Shown: positions 36,192 through 64,000, counted from the first letter of the stretch. The stretch: 64,000 nucleotides of DNA from Cepaea nemoralis (GCA_014155875.1 JACEFZ010025109.1:335001-399000); one strand, 5' to 3'. A program made the numbers and translations. The notes: generated by a model from the letters alone, not told the origin.

Positions 36192-37511
36192 ATGCAAGAA
36201 AACCATTCGCAACTGAGGAGCGCTATCAAGAACAAGTCACCCAAATTGTTCAAGAAACCTGATACAGGGGAGAAAATGGCATGTGGCAAGACCAACACCA
36301 GAAGACACCTGACATACAAGATGAGCAGCGTGGAAGCCGCTAAGACCTTAAAGAAGACGAGAGGAGAGAACCTGCCTGCGAGCTGCAGCAAAGAACCAGA
36401 ACCTACAGTAACCTTAAATGAAGCTACCACGAGGAAAATCGACAACCCACCACAGACAAGAGCCAAGACTATTGAGAAGAAGAGAGAGGAGAAAGACACC
36501 AGAGTCAGAAACACCGACTCACAGACGATCAGATGGGTTGTCAAATGTATCCAAGTAGAGCTGACAGATGACCAGATCCTGAAGCAGCTACAACAGGAAA
36601 ATCTCCACATCCGAATCTTGAAGGCGGAGCGGCTACTGACATACTCCAAGATCTCCTCAACTTTAGCATTGGTGACAACAGAGGGCAGCGAGATGCCGAT
36701 CACAGTATCTATGAACAAGAAAGTTCAACAGCCGGAAGGATTCATCCCGAGAATCACACAATGCTCAAGGTGCCAGAGGGCCGGCCACAGCAGAACCACA
36801 TATCGCAGTAAGACAGAGATCTGTGCCGAACATCACGCCTTCAAGGAATGTCCACTGGCCAAACAAGACAAGGACTTCCAAGCGCCCAATGACAAGAGAA
36901 AGTGTATCAACTGCCTTGAAAAGCATGGAGCAAGATACCTGGGCTGTCCGTACCTCCAAAGACACAGAGACGTTTTAAAGATCGCCATAACCACAAAGAC
37001 ACCGCACAAGGAAGCAATGCGGAGGTGCGAGACATCCCCGGGCATCTCACAAACAAAAAAGTCCCAGCTAAAAGAGCAGATTAACGAGCAGAAGAGACAA
37101 TTCAAGGCACTGCTGACACTGACACCAACCAGCGACAACGAAAAACTGCTGGTTGACATAAAGGAAATCCAGCACAGCATCAAGCAAGAGGTGGAACGCA
37201 TGGCGCAGATTAAAAAGGATAATGAAGAAATTCTACAAATAATCAAGACCGAAAGAGAACTGCTAAAAGCCGAAAGGGAACTAAACCAGAATAAACCAGC
37301 AGAAGCCACGCATAAGACCGCAGAGAAGCCACATGCCGAAACCAAACCAAAGACCAATCGGAAATCGCAAGCTAAAGCCAGCAGTCCATCTGCAAAGTCC
37401 AAGCAATTCAAGAAATCAGTATCCTGCCAGACATCTGAAGAAAGCCTAGAGAAGTATTCCGACCTATCTGAAATTGACTGGAATGTAGAGGATGAGGAAC
37501 TCATCGAATGA
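36192..37511 (+). CDS. Intact LINE ORF1-type gag-like protein with zinc knuckles, no ORF2
   Basis: A 439-residue uninterrupted frame, unusual among the decayed elements around it. A basic N-terminal region precedes a WVVKCIQVELTDDQI segment, then a zinc-knuckle cluster at residues about 195-260: CSRCQRAGHSRTTY (CX2CX4H, last Cys replaced by Tyr), CAEHHAFKECP (degenerate) and CINCLEKHGARYLGCP (CX2CX3HX6C). A Lys/Glu-rich, probably coiled-coil region (about 300-395) and an acidic end (SEIDWNVEDEELIE) follow. This layout matches ORF1/gag-like RNA chaperones of I, Jockey and CR1-type LINEs. No EN/RT ORF follows; at 37970 the host RTE sequence resumes. It may be an ORF1-only derivative (HAL1-like) or a rearranged fragment. 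Confidence 0.75.
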   Translation: MQENHSQLRSAIKNKSPKLFKKPDTGEKMACGKTNTRRHLTYKMSSVEAAKTLKKTRGENLPASCSKEPEPTVTLNEATTRKIDNPPQTRAKTIEKKREEKDTRVRNTDSQTIRWVVKCIQVELTDDQILKQLQQENLHIRILKAERLLTYSKISSTLALVTTEGSEMPITVSMNKKVQQPEGFIPRITQCSRCQRAGHSRTTYRSKTEICAEHHAFKECPLAKQDKDFQAPNDKRKCINCLEKHGARYLGCPYLQRHRDVLKIAITTKTPHKEAMRRCETSPGISQTKKSQLKEQINEQKRQFKALLTLTPTSDNEKLLVDIKEIQHSIKQEVERMAQIKKDNEEILQIIKTERELLKAERELNQNKPAEATHKTAEKPHAETKPKTNRKSQAKASSPSAKSKQFKKSVSCQTSEESLEKYSDLSEIDWNVEDEELIE

Positions 37512-37960
37512 AAACTAAAAAACTGGGGAAAAGAATAAGATGAAAGAGAGCGAAAAATGGAAGAGGAACTTGAAAACAGCTGCGTATATGGCAGAGAAAG
37601 CTAACAAACAAATTTAAAAAAAAACAGTCCTTATAAGAACTTCATCATATCAGAGACAACGAATCAGAAGCCGACACTGACCAAAGAAACCGCCTGAGGA
37701 GACGGACACAAAGGAGAACCCACCGGCCAATCCCTCAGCTGACGTCACAGGCATACATGCTTCAAGATCGATAAGCCAGCTAACATTGGCGCAGAAGTCT
37801 AGACAAACTTATCCCGCATCATGAACCACCACAAATATAACCAACGCCACAGATGCTGGTTGAACGGGCGGAAAGTTTTTTTTTTTCTTTTCTGGAACTA
37901 GAACAAGAAAATAAAAAAACAAAAGGTAACAAGAGATGTCATCAGTTACAGGAGGCTTCA
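37512..37960 (+). mobile_element. 3' flank of the ORF1-only element
   Basis: A-rich noncoding sequence of similar composition to the ORF, ending near an A-rich stretch (ACAAGAAAATAAAAAAACAA, about 37900) that could be its tail. Exact boundary and target-site duplication could not be fixed. Confidence 0.4.
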
Positions 37961-38084
37961 GAAAAATACGGTCAAAGACAAATTCTAACAAGAAATCACA
38001 AAGCTACATAAGAATATTCCTGATGATTACTCGAGCATAGATAAGGAATGGGCAATTTTCAAGGCTGCCATGCTCGATACCCTG

Positions 38085-38112
38085 GGGGTGGGGGGTGGGG
38101 GGTGGGTGGTGG
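38085..38112. repeat. G-rich tract
   Basis: GGGGGTGGGGGGTGGGGGGT then GGGTGG; a run of five or more G-tracts that could form a G-quadruplex. Confidence 0.8.
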
Positions 38113-38349
38113 AACCAAGTAAGTAGGTCAGGACAAAAGATTAGGAACAGCTTGGTGGAACAATGAAGTTAAAGATAGCATATCTAGAAAGAAGGTAGTG
38201 TTTAAAACAAAAAGGGCCACAACTAAAGCTGACCAAGACTATGTTGCTTATAGTATAGAATAGCACGACGAAATGCCAAACGAACTATTAAAGCATATAA
38301 AGATGAAACCTGGAGAATATACGGTGAACAGATGGCAACCCTTAGCAAA

Positions 38350-38590
38350 GACTTTTTTGTTGTGTGTGCATATCCTATTTACTGTCAACACCGGCAGTTT
38401 ATTGCTGTTGTTGATGTCTTGGCAAGTTTACGTTCAGTAGTCTGCCGTTGCTTTCTGAATGACTGGCTCCCAATACCAACACGGTAAAACCCAGTGCAAC
38501 ACGGTCTGCTGCCAAATCGGTCGCAGCTGTGTTTCGAACTCAGGTAAGCGGAATTACGAACAGCGTCCGTAACACGGAGACCGGCGAAAA
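38350..38590 (-). mobile_element. SINE family A inserted in the RTE-like LINE
   Basis: GTTGTTGATGTCTTGGCAAG, TTCAGTAGTCTGCCGTTGCT, TTTCGAACTCAGG and tRNA-like end CCGTAACACGGAGACC. It separates LINE linker from RT sequence. Confidence 0.75.
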
Positions 38591-39271
38591 TTACCTAAGA
38601 GAATTTTATAAACGTGTCAACACTATGAGAAACAGAGATGTATGCTACAACCCAACCACCATCGTGGATAGCAAAAGAGGTGTACCATTATTTAATCCAC
38701 AACAAAGACTAGCGAAGTGGCAGAATACTTTATTACTTTCAAGAATTACTTAACCGCACACATAACATAGAAAACATCACTTTTGTGCCTAAAAGCTGTG
38801 GACAACAAGAACCAAAGTTCACACATGCAGAAGTCAAATCAGTTATACAGTAAAGTACTAAACAAATCACCAGGTCCGGGATGGAATAACCACAGAAGCT
38901 ATTCAGTCTTGTGGCAAAACAGGAGTTAAATGGCTGACAATACTTTAAAAAAAATATTACATGGGAAGAAAGAAAAGTCCCAGACGATTAGGAATAGACA
39001 ATAATAGTATCAATATGGAAAAAGAAAAATAATATGAGAGAGAAAAACGTACAGAGGTATAATCACTCCTGAGCCATATAAGGAAAATGTACATAAAACT
39101 ATTGGAACAAAGAGCTAAACCCATAGTTGAACAACAGTTAAGCAAAGTACAATGTGGTTTCAGGAAAGGTAAAAGCTGCACTGATGCACTATTATTAGAC
39201 AAATTATATTAGACAAATATGTGAAAAACAAAACCCATCGAATACAGTGACCAGAAGATTATTGTGTTTGT

Positions 39272-39690
39272 AGAATGGCTGGCCGAGTGGCTAGAACGCC
39301 GGACTCTCCTTCGGGAGACCCGGGTTCGATCCCTCGGTAAGGTGTGGGATTTTATTCTGTCAGGGGCAAAAAGAAAATCCTAACCTGCACAGTTCGCGGC
39401 GACTGCACTAGCCAGGCGGCCTTAATTCCTCAGGCTCAAAGAACACTCCTCCTCTCTCCGCCTGTCTCTTCCTCCCTCCTCCTCCTTCCCCCTCCTCCTC
39501 CTTCCTCCACCCTCTTCCTCCTCCTTCCTCCTACTCCTCCTTTTTCTTCTTCTTCTGCTGCTGCTGCCGCCGCTCCATTTACCCAAGTTAATTGTTGGGG
39601 GAATATGTAAAGATCTTTCAAGTGCTCTTTCTAATGATTTTTGTAAGTTGGTCTTCGTTTATCTAAGGTTGTTCTAACCGCAACCAATAA
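39272..39690 (+). mobile_element. tRNA-derived SINE, family H
   Basis: Excellent Pol III boxes: A box TGGCCGAGTGG (39280-39290) and B box GGGTTCGATCCC (39322-39333), with an anticodon-arm-like CTCTCCTTCGGGAG between. The acceptor arms do not pair, and a SINE body with TC-rich tract (39450-39560) and AATAAATGATTAGACAGACA tail follows. Inserted inside the RTE RT domain. Confidence 0.75.
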
Positions 39691-40010
39691 ATGATTAGAC
39701 AGACAGACAGATAGACAGACAGACAGATAGATAGTCGGGAACGGGAACGGGAGCTTATATGACTACTTATATGAATTAAATGAGATGCTCCACACCAGGA
39801 GCCAGGCGATGCCGGGCAGGGTCAGACAGACAGACGGATAGACAGACAGACAGACAGTCAGGAACGGGAACGGGAGCTTATATGACTACTTATATTAATT
39901 AAATGAGATGCTCCCCACCAGGGACTGGGCGAAGCCGGGCCGGGTCTGAGCTGATCCACGACACTGGTGATCGAGTGAAATGGCGAGTCATGACTTGGCA
40001 CATGATTGAT
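39690..40010 (+). mobile_element. Helitron-like 3' ends, two tandem copies
   Basis: Two copies of GGGAACGGGAACGGGAGCTT ... GATGCTCC, GGGACTGGGCGAAGCCGGGC separated by GACAGACAG microsatellite; homologous to 16375-16841 and 21900-22370. Confidence 0.6.
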
Positions 40011-40439
40011 TGATTGAAAGACCCCTCTGCCATACACCACAAGGTACTATATTGGCAGTAAATGACAGCAGATCAGAAAAACGGGCTTTCACGATAGTAG
40101 ATAGATACATGTTATGGACCACCCTTGAAGACTACAGGATACAAGGAAAATTACTAGAAAATATCATAGCCATGTATCACTTTAGTCAAATTGCAATAAG
40201 AACACAAGTAGGTATATCAGATATGTTCAGTCAATACTAAAGTAAGACAGAGATGTGTGCTGTCTACTCTGCTATTTAATAGCTATATGGACAGAATATC
40301 CAAAGAAGCAAGTATTGACAGAACAGATTCGGAAATTTTGGAACTCTTGACTTTCAGACGAAGCAACAGATTCACCCGCAATAAATGAACGTTTATTTGC
40401 ATACGATCAGTGCCTGTTTTATACGAGGGCAGACTGCAA

Positions 40440-41415
40440 AATCATATTAATAAGCTGAGCTTAACGTGCAGCAGATACAATCTAATCTCATCTTATTCCT
40501 CTTGTATCTTGCGGTGTCGAGGTGAAGCATAACAGCGGGAGAGTGCCCGTTTATGGGCTTCATGTATCGAAATTCCCATGGACTCTGCAATTACCACTGT
40601 CCATCGTTTATGTGGCCGGTCTCTTCTTCTGCTTCCATTTGCTTATTCTGGCATACTGCTAGTTGGTAATCTAGTTATGTGGCAAAACCATTTAACTTGT
40701 TGCTTTCTGGTGAAATCTGGCGCTCCTATAACTCCCACTTTAGTCCTGAATTCTTAATTTCTTATTTTCTTTCTTTTTGATACGTTGAGTATTCTTCTCA
40801 GAAATCTAATTTCTGTTGTAGTGATTTTTCTTTTTTTCTTTTTCTGTCATTGTCCAGGTTTGGCATTGGTAGCATAGAGCTGGTAGGAAGATTGTGTTGT
40901 AGAGTGCTTTCTTATTATAGTAACTACTGATATGTGTTTGTTCTTTACTATTCGTTCCAGTTGTCCACTGAGATGGTTTGCCTTATTGCATCTTCTACTT
41001 TCGATCTCGTCTTCTGAGTTGTCATATGATGATATTATACTTCCTAAGTACTTGAAGTTCTTTATATGTTTCAGATTTTAGATGAATCTTTGTTGTTTTT
41101 TTCTTCTCTGGTTATAGTCATTACCTCTGTTCTACTGATGTTAATTTTCATGTTATGTTCCCTACTCACTTAGTTTAGGCTATTTATGTGGTTTTGTAAT
41201 TATGCTTACGATTTTGCTATTAATGCTTGATCGTCCACAAATATTAGTTCTTTAATGGTGTACTTTGCCGTTGGTTCTTCTTCTGTTTTCTGTTCTTCAT
41301 GCGGTCTCTCTTTGACTTGTTTCTTTACATATGCTGTCTATAAAGGTTATGAACAAGAGGGGGGAAAGACACAACCTTGTCGTACTCCGGATTTTATGCT
41401 GAAGAGTTCTGAGTG
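40440..41415 (-). mobile_element. RTE-like LINE fragment, opposite strand
   Basis: On the - strand 41330-41410 reads FSIKSGVRQGCVFPPLLF (RT motif B), followed downstream (toward 40440) by decayed RT thumb and C-terminal sequence including a GCTCTATGCTACCAATG joint. Inserted into the + strand LINE. Confidence 0.6.
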
Positions 41416-42159
41416 CTATTCAGATACAATATGAATATAAATACAGCCAAAAACTGAAGTAATGCAAGTTAGCAGAACTCCTGGGCAACTAAGTGTACAG
41501 ATAAATAGCACATCTCTGAAACAAGTTGCAGAATTAAAATATCTTGGAAGTGTGATCACAGTAGTTGGCAGTATAGACAGAGAAATCGAAATCAGATTTA
41601 AAAAAAAAAGAAAACGTGTGTGCTTATATATCAACTAATACTGAAACATCCAAACATACCTTTGTCCGCAAAAGACACAGATAATAAATAGCATATTTAC
41701 ACCAACTCTATGCTACCAATATCAAACCTGGACATTATCCAAATCACACTTACGAAAAATCAACACATGTGAGATGAGATGCCTGAGAAGAGCTGTCAAC
41801 TTAACTATCCGAGACCAAATAAGAAATGATGTTATCAGACAAGACAGTGGGATCAACGCCTTGCGCGACATATATTGAAAGACAGAAGATCAAATGGTTT
41901 GGCCATCTCGTTAGAATGCAACACCACCAACTACCAGCACTGGCCCTACACCAAAGAAGACCTAATACGAATTTAACTACTTCTAAGAGCGCCAATCAAT
42001 ACTTGTAAATCTAAGAGCAAGAAGACGCCCGACAAGAAAATGGATTGACGACATCAAAGACATTGTGCAATCACATGGAACGACACTATCCAGTGCCACC
42101 CATCGGGTGCTGGAACGCCGTTATTCCTCCCCACGACGATTGACGGCAAAAGTGGAAGA

Positions 42160-42160
42160 A

Positions 42161-42193
<33 letters not shown>

Positions 42194-42235
42194 TGATGAT
42201 GATGATGATGGATGATGATGACGATGATGATGATG
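42160..42235. repeat. (GAT)n tail of the LINE
   Basis: About 20 GAT triplets with GGAT interruptions following the LINE C-terminus. Confidence 0.95.
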
Positions 42236-42240
42236 ACTTA

Positions 42241-42719
42241 AAACTTTAAAGTCTTTGGCGCAAAAATACAAAAAGACGTATAATGCTTGTAAAATTGAAG
42301 ACTCGTTAGACGATATCACCAAATATAATATTTATTCTGATCCATGTTTTGTTCACAAAACTGTGGACTATGTCCTCGAGCTTTAGCTAGAGTAAGTGGG
42401 TACGAAAATTAGATGTACAAGTATTGATTGGCGCTCTTAGAAGTAGAAGAAAGAAGTAGTGATTAAAAAACACAATAAACAACATACACACTTAAAGCTT
42501 TAATACCTTAATAATTACCAAGCCGGGAACCAACCCAGTCACCTCCAAAAGACGACAGCATCTAGCCGCGGGAACATATACAATTCCATGGCAGATATGG
42601 GAAGTCGTTTAAGACATTTAATCACTCCATGGCACTTAATCATTTAATTAAGAACCTATGGCACAACATTACCTACGCAAATACAAATACAAGTAAACAT
42701 TAATGAGAACACGCATCTT
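42241..42719. other. Intergenic; inverted copy of a short LINE segment
   Basis: 42415-42443 (TACAAGTATTGATTGGCGCT + CTTAGAAGT) is the exact inverse of 41978-42006. The rest is unassigned. Confidence 0.6.
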
Positions 42720-43360
42720 TCCTGTGGTAACATAAGATGTGAATCATGGACCTTTTGGCAACCACTAAGAAAGAAAACGCAAGCTTTTGAATGCTACCAA
42801 CACATTATTAGAATCTCAAGGAGCTAAGTAGTTAGTTGCATATCATTTACAGGACGCCACAGTCAACCCCAGCACGTGTTGGCTGTTTGTGATTTTCTAG
42901 GCAAGTTTACGTTCAATAGTTGCCATTGAATTCTGAACGACCGACGCTCATACCATTGTATGAAAACCATAGTAAGGCGGGTTGCTTCCAAATCGCATGC
43001 AGCTGTGTTTTCGAATTCGGTATGCGGTATTGCGAATCATGTTCCTAACCCCTAGGCCACAATAAAATGCTGACATTCTGCACGATGTGAAGATCGAAGA
43101 CGGCTGACTGATAAACTGAATCATGTCTCGAAATCTGAAATATCTTGCCACAGTGGCTTAGACAAATCAAATGAAAGACATTGTTCCAAGAAGAAAAGGC
43201 AGGGGTTAACCAACAAGAAAGTGGTCACAGGACATTGAATTGAGCATGGGCAAGGGGATGTATGAGACAGAAGGCTGGTGAAAGATGGATAAGCTATCCA
43301 ATGGATCGTGGCGAGAGCGACATTCTATATTGGCTTTGCAACATGATGATGCTTTAAAAA
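42720..43360 (+). mobile_element. LINE 3' end with nested SINE
   Basis: 42735-42830 reads CESWTFWQPLRKKTQAFECY, QHIIRISRS; 43080-43350 continues with RRKGRG, PTRKWSQDIELSMGKGMYE, WRERHSILALQHDDAL and a short ATGATGATGC tail. Family A SINE lies between. Confidence 0.6.
42845..43070 (-). mobile_element. SINE family A inserted in a LINE 3' end
   Basis: Reversed copy with the clearest promoter of the family: on the - strand TGTGGCCTAGGGGTTAGGAA (A box TGGCCTAGGGG) and CCGAATTCGAAAACACAGC (B-box position), then CAATGGCAACTATTGAACGT. Confidence 0.8.
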
Positions 43361-44405
43361 AAAGTGATCTGTACTGGTTACTGCCTGTAATCCTGGCCAA
43401 AAGGTCGGGAATCGATTTTGCATGCAGCTTCGTTTTTATTTTTTTACATGAAAGAACAGTGCTGAAACGTTAATTGTCCTTGTATTGCTACTTTTTCCAG
43501 ATCCCCTTAATACTATGACCTACATCCTCTTTTCTATATTACATATCCTGTCGTGACTTTAGCAGAAGCGTGGGACATTCCAATACAACCATGTCATATT
43601 GTACAATACACATTCCTTACCACACCTCAATAACGGGAAACAATCATGGCTTTGAACATCCAGCAGTAGTTGTCGGTCTTTGTGTAAGGTCTGCACAAAA
43701 TGGTGACCTACGAACTGTGACATTCATACAATGCTATTCCATCAATGCCCGAGGAGGAAGAGAGCAAGATAACCGTTAATTGTTTGTCCATTTTACAATC
43801 ATACGTCATGGATATGAGATTGCGTGTGTGAAGACGTGTCATGTCAGTGATTACATTCAAGAAAATGTATACAAAAAGAGGTTAAATTCGTGGAATGGTT
43901 AAAAAATAATATTAATAATAAACAATTAGAGAGAAACAAAGAAGATAGAGATTCGCTGAGAACAATCAAATGTGATCTTGTTCCGTGTGGATGTCTCAAT
44001 TACTACAGTACAGTACTTGTTTAGGAACCCTTACTTCTTACGCTCTCGCCTCATAAGTAAAGTATTCATCTGACAATACTTGGCTCACTTGAACTCAGAA
44101 TTAACTCTATTCTATGTAATGTAGTTTAAGTTAGTGAAACGATAAATATTAATATTATTAATAAATAAATAATGTGTGAAATGTGTGGTGCTCTTTAATT
44201 TTAGTCATCAGCTGTAATGTAAATTTGATGTTATAAGAATTAGAATTACATGACATGGACAAGACAGCCAGCTATTTTCTCAAATTGTATATCTGCAGTG
44301 AATCTTAACTTAAGAGGGCCTTTACTACCTCGTTTAACTAGTGTCTTCAAATTATATTAGCAATTAATTAGCATATTCAGAAGTTAAAACTAAGTAAATT
44401 ATGAC
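43361..44405. other. Intergenic, nothing recognised
   Basis: AT-rich sequence without supportable exon, repeat pair or microsatellite. Confidence 0.45.
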
Positions 44406-44490
44406 AATTCAATTCAACTTTATTTTAAAAGGGTTACAAATTGGGCATGCAGGCCCATCTTACAAATGACAGCGTATGAAGTATTATAGC

Positions 44491-44572
<82 letters not shown>

Positions 44573-44690
44573 TTCTTCTGCGTCAATCCGGAGTGTTTTT
44601 TCAGACGTAATTGCGCTGTGCCCAGTTATGCACTTTAGGCCGACACATCCGACTTCGGCGGGCATTTGCAAAGAGATATAAATAGCTAAC
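44405..44690 (-). mobile_element. LINE 3'-end-like repeat with (CA)n(TA)n
   Basis: 44405-44470 (AACTTTATTTTAAAAGGGTT, GGGCATGCAGG) resembles reversed LINE 3' UTR near 50330. (CA)n 44491-44513 and (TA)n 44514-44569 follow. 44573-44690 matches 3920-4040. Confidence 0.55.
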
Positions 44691-44984
44691 AAATAAATAA
44701 TAAGAGATATAAATAGCTAACGAGAAGAGACACTAATAGCAAAATAATAAATCAGTCCAAGACAATTGTTATTATAAAATAACAACACTGTGGGTCAAGA
44801 GGAGTTAATGTGGCAACTGTCTAGGACTAAAGTAAAAAAAAAGGACATACAGATTTAACGTTGACAGCCAAGATAGATTAGGTAAAAGTTATACTTGTTT
44901 GGAATTCAAGGACTAATGATTAAAAAAAATGTGTGCCAATGTTTAAGGAATCATTGATCAGTATAGGGTGAGTAATTTGGGACA

Positions 44985-45175
44985 AGCTGGCACTGTAGCT
45001 TAGGAGCAGGAAACACAATTCACATTTCCCCATCATATCGAGTCGAGGGTTCAAAATCAGCTGCCGATGATTTGGAAGCTTACACCCTTGTGTTGATTTA
45101 GATCTTAAGAGTGTATGTCATTCAGAAAGCACTGGCAAACTACTGAATATAAAAATTGTCTATAATAAATGTTTG
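44985..45175 (+). mobile_element. SINE family A (first of an inverted pair)
   Basis: Head GGCACTGTAGCTTAGGAGCA, B-box-like GAGGGTTCAAAATCAGCTG, body CATTCAGAAAGCACTGGCAA. Confidence 0.75.
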
Positions 45176-45415
45176 CATATCCTTTTTGCAGGACATTGCT
45201 GTCAACATCAGCATCTTTCAGCTGATTGTTGATTTCTTGGCAAGATTACGCTCAGTAGTTTGCCATTGCTTTCTGAGCGGCCGGCTCACATACCCTGTAA
45301 GTTACCAACGCGATTCGAACCACTGCTGATTCTCACCATCGTCACGTTACTTACGAGAGTATACGAGATTACGGAGAAAAGTCGCTAACCTTTAGGCCAG
45401 GAAGCTGGCAAAAAT
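45176..45415 (-). mobile_element. SINE family A (second of an inverted pair)
   Basis: GATTTCTTGGCAAGATTACG, CTCAGTAGTTTGCCATTGCT, CGCGATTCGAACCACTGC, GCTAACCTTTAGGCCAGG. It abuts the preceding + copy tail to tail. Confidence 0.78.
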
Positions 45416-62732
<17,317 letters not shown>

Positions 62733-64000
62733 GTAAGAATAAGTTGTATGTTTATTATGTGTGTGTAAATGTTTATTTTTAATTCCATGATCTTCATATA
62801 TAATAATTCATGTTTTATTTTGAGATTTAATAGCCTGTTTATTGCTCTTTTTCTCTTACTGTAGAAATAAAGATTAATTTTCTTCATGGGACATCATGTC
62901 GTTTGTTATTTTGAGAACTGATAATGTTGCACTCTGGGGAAACAATCAGATGTTTGGTCTTTCTCAGCAATTTAAAGAGTGATGATTTGGGTTTTCATTT
63001 TCACATCACATATTTAATTATCCTAAGACTTGTCAGCTGGTCTGCCCGGCGAAGGGGTTATTGACTTTCTCCGTAATCGCGTATATCCACATGGGGTAAC
63101 GCAGCTGCGCGAGATTCGGTAGCGAATCGTGTCATGTTGGTTCCTTACAGGGGTATGTGAACCGGTCGCTCAGAAAACAATGGCAAACTACTGAGCGTAA
63201 TCTTGCCATGACATCAACAATAGAGGTAAAATGCTGATGTTGACAGCGATGTCCTATAAATAGGATATGCGGGGGGAAAAAAGACTTGTCATCAAGTTCA
63301 ATCTGCTTTAGCAGCCTCTTTTATTGTCACCTGCACAACTCTCCTTACATTGTTTGCTCAGTCATCAGTTCACCATGACCAGCAAGTTGCTGCTTAATTC
63401 TGTTATAATGCAACCTGTTACAACCAAGACTGCTTGCAAAATGAAGCTCTAATTTCCAAAAGCTAAACAGTGTTTTCCATAAGCTATAATTTTTCTGTTC
63501 ACTTCCAAAATGGGATTTGATTGGACAAATAATACATGCATTATTGTACGACTTGTAGTAGATTCCACCTGTATGTTACCAGGAAGCAATAAATACTAAC
63601 ACTGCAACCAAGTATACATGTCATAAGTGGCCACTAAGGAAGGTTGGTGAGAGACTGGCTACTTCAAACTGTTAAAAACCTAATTATGAACAAGTTTACA
63701 GAGGGCTTGGCTTGAGTTGGTTGAGGACCTGTATTCCATTTGAAGATGAAAGGCAGAAGACAAAGAAGAAGCAGCAGACTAAAATGCATACAAGAGTGTT
63801 CACTTGAAACATGCCTGTTTGATTGGTTGGTTTGTAATCCTCTGGAAGATTGAGTTTAACTCAAGTCTAGAACATTGATGCTCAAGTCATCTGAGTCCTG
63901 AAGCATCTACCAGAGCTCAGACATCAGTGGGGTGTGCTAGACAGGTGCTGGAACTTCACATCTGCAGAGAGGCATGGCAATCCTTGGAACATTAGCCATC
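62733..64000 (+). other. Gene 2 intron 5 (partial)
   Basis: A + strand SINE family A lies at 63040-63285 (GCCCGGCGAAGGGGTTATTG, CGGTCGCTCAGAAAACAATG, CTATAAATAGGATATGCG). About 63580-63660 (GAAGCAATAAATACTAACAC) resembles 48265-48300 in the LINE-like region of intron 2. No exon recognised. Confidence 0.6.

Larger units (their letters stand above)
35690..42240 (+). mobile_element. Decayed RTE-like LINE, interrupted by several insertions
   Basis: The pieces of one LINE can be followed in order: endonuclease (35750-36180: DFNERIHGAIQRHRD, HLLHMCSEKGLMITNNF, IDFILLRKS); linker (37960-38350: ITKLHKNIPDDYSSIDKEWA, WWNNEVKDSISRKK); RT (38590-39260: FYKRVNTMRNRDVC, KMYIKLLEQRAKPIVEQQLS, CGFRKGKSCTDALLLDKLY); RT continued (40050-40430: DRYMLWTTLEDYRIQGKLL); thumb and C-terminus (41420-42130: KYLGSVITVVGSIDREIEIR, KIKWFGHLVRMQ, RRPTRKWIDDIKDI); (GAT)n tail. 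Insertions separate the pieces at 36184-37900, 38350-38590, 39272-40010 and 40440-41415. Frameshifts and stops throughout. Confidence 0.8.

Noticed and set aside
36833..37504. 223-residue frame on the - strand opposite the orphan ORF1
   Set aside because: A shadow of the + strand ORF caused by its Lys/Glu-rich codon use; the zinc knuckles are on the + strand.
39272..39345. Functional tRNA gene
   Set aside because: A and B boxes are excellent, but the acceptor stem does not pair and a SINE body with a retroposon tail follows.

Overview
This is a stretch of animal nuclear DNA. Coding sequence is split into small exons with GT-AG introns, and the spaces between exons are filled with non-LTR retrotransposon debris, tRNA-derived SINEs, DNA-transposon relics, microsatellites and very large minisatellites. 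The gene content and the mixture of RTE-like and I-clade LINEs with several tRNA-SINE families point to a bilaterian invertebrate, most likely a lophotrochozoan such as a mollusc. That placement is inference; no marker in the window names the species.

Two real genes lie on the + strand. Gene 1 (last nine exons, 4534-30226) encodes the C-terminal 454 or so residues of a single-pass membrane protein: a thrombospondin type-1 repeat, a sushi/CCP-like module, two unrecognised extracellular exons, an N-glycosylation-rich exon, a GCC2/GCC3 cysteine module, an acidic tyrosine-rich stalk, a transmembrane helix and a short tail with tyrosine motifs. Its 5' end is outside the window. Every splice phase agrees, except that the CCP exon needs a one-base correction at an A4 run. 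Gene 2 (five exons, 46203-62732) is the N-terminal 184 codons of an SH2D4A/SH2D4B orthologue; its SH2 domain must lie beyond 64000.

Layout. 1-4533: 5'-truncated I-clade LINE with a target-site duplication, then older repeats. 4708-9860: a 5 kb minisatellite of 35-37 bp units starting at the splice donor of the TSP1 exon. 10095-30226: the remaining exons of gene 1, separated by introns holding tandem arrays (42, 53, 54, 21 and again 53 bp units), an 897 bp element with 209 bp terminal inverted repeats, Helitron-like elements, a mariner relic, a TTAA-flanked MITE family and a four-level nest of insertions. 30227-33012: 3' end of gene 1 and a 47 bp minisatellite. 33013-46169: intergenic; dominated by a decayed RTE-like LINE (35690-42240) interrupted by other elements, including an intact 439-residue zinc-knuckle ORF1 with no ORF2. 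46170-64000: gene 2, whose third intron (12.2 kb) contains a second 5'-truncated I-clade LINE with a 17 bp target-site duplication and an 8.4 kb minisatellite of 69 bp units. The long open frames inside the arrays follow from unit length being a multiple of three and are not counted as genes.

The two genes show no evident functional link beyond both being plausible signalling components (a receptor-like tail and an SH2 adaptor). I saw no rRNA gene, confident functional tRNA gene, CRISPR array or bacterial-type operon.
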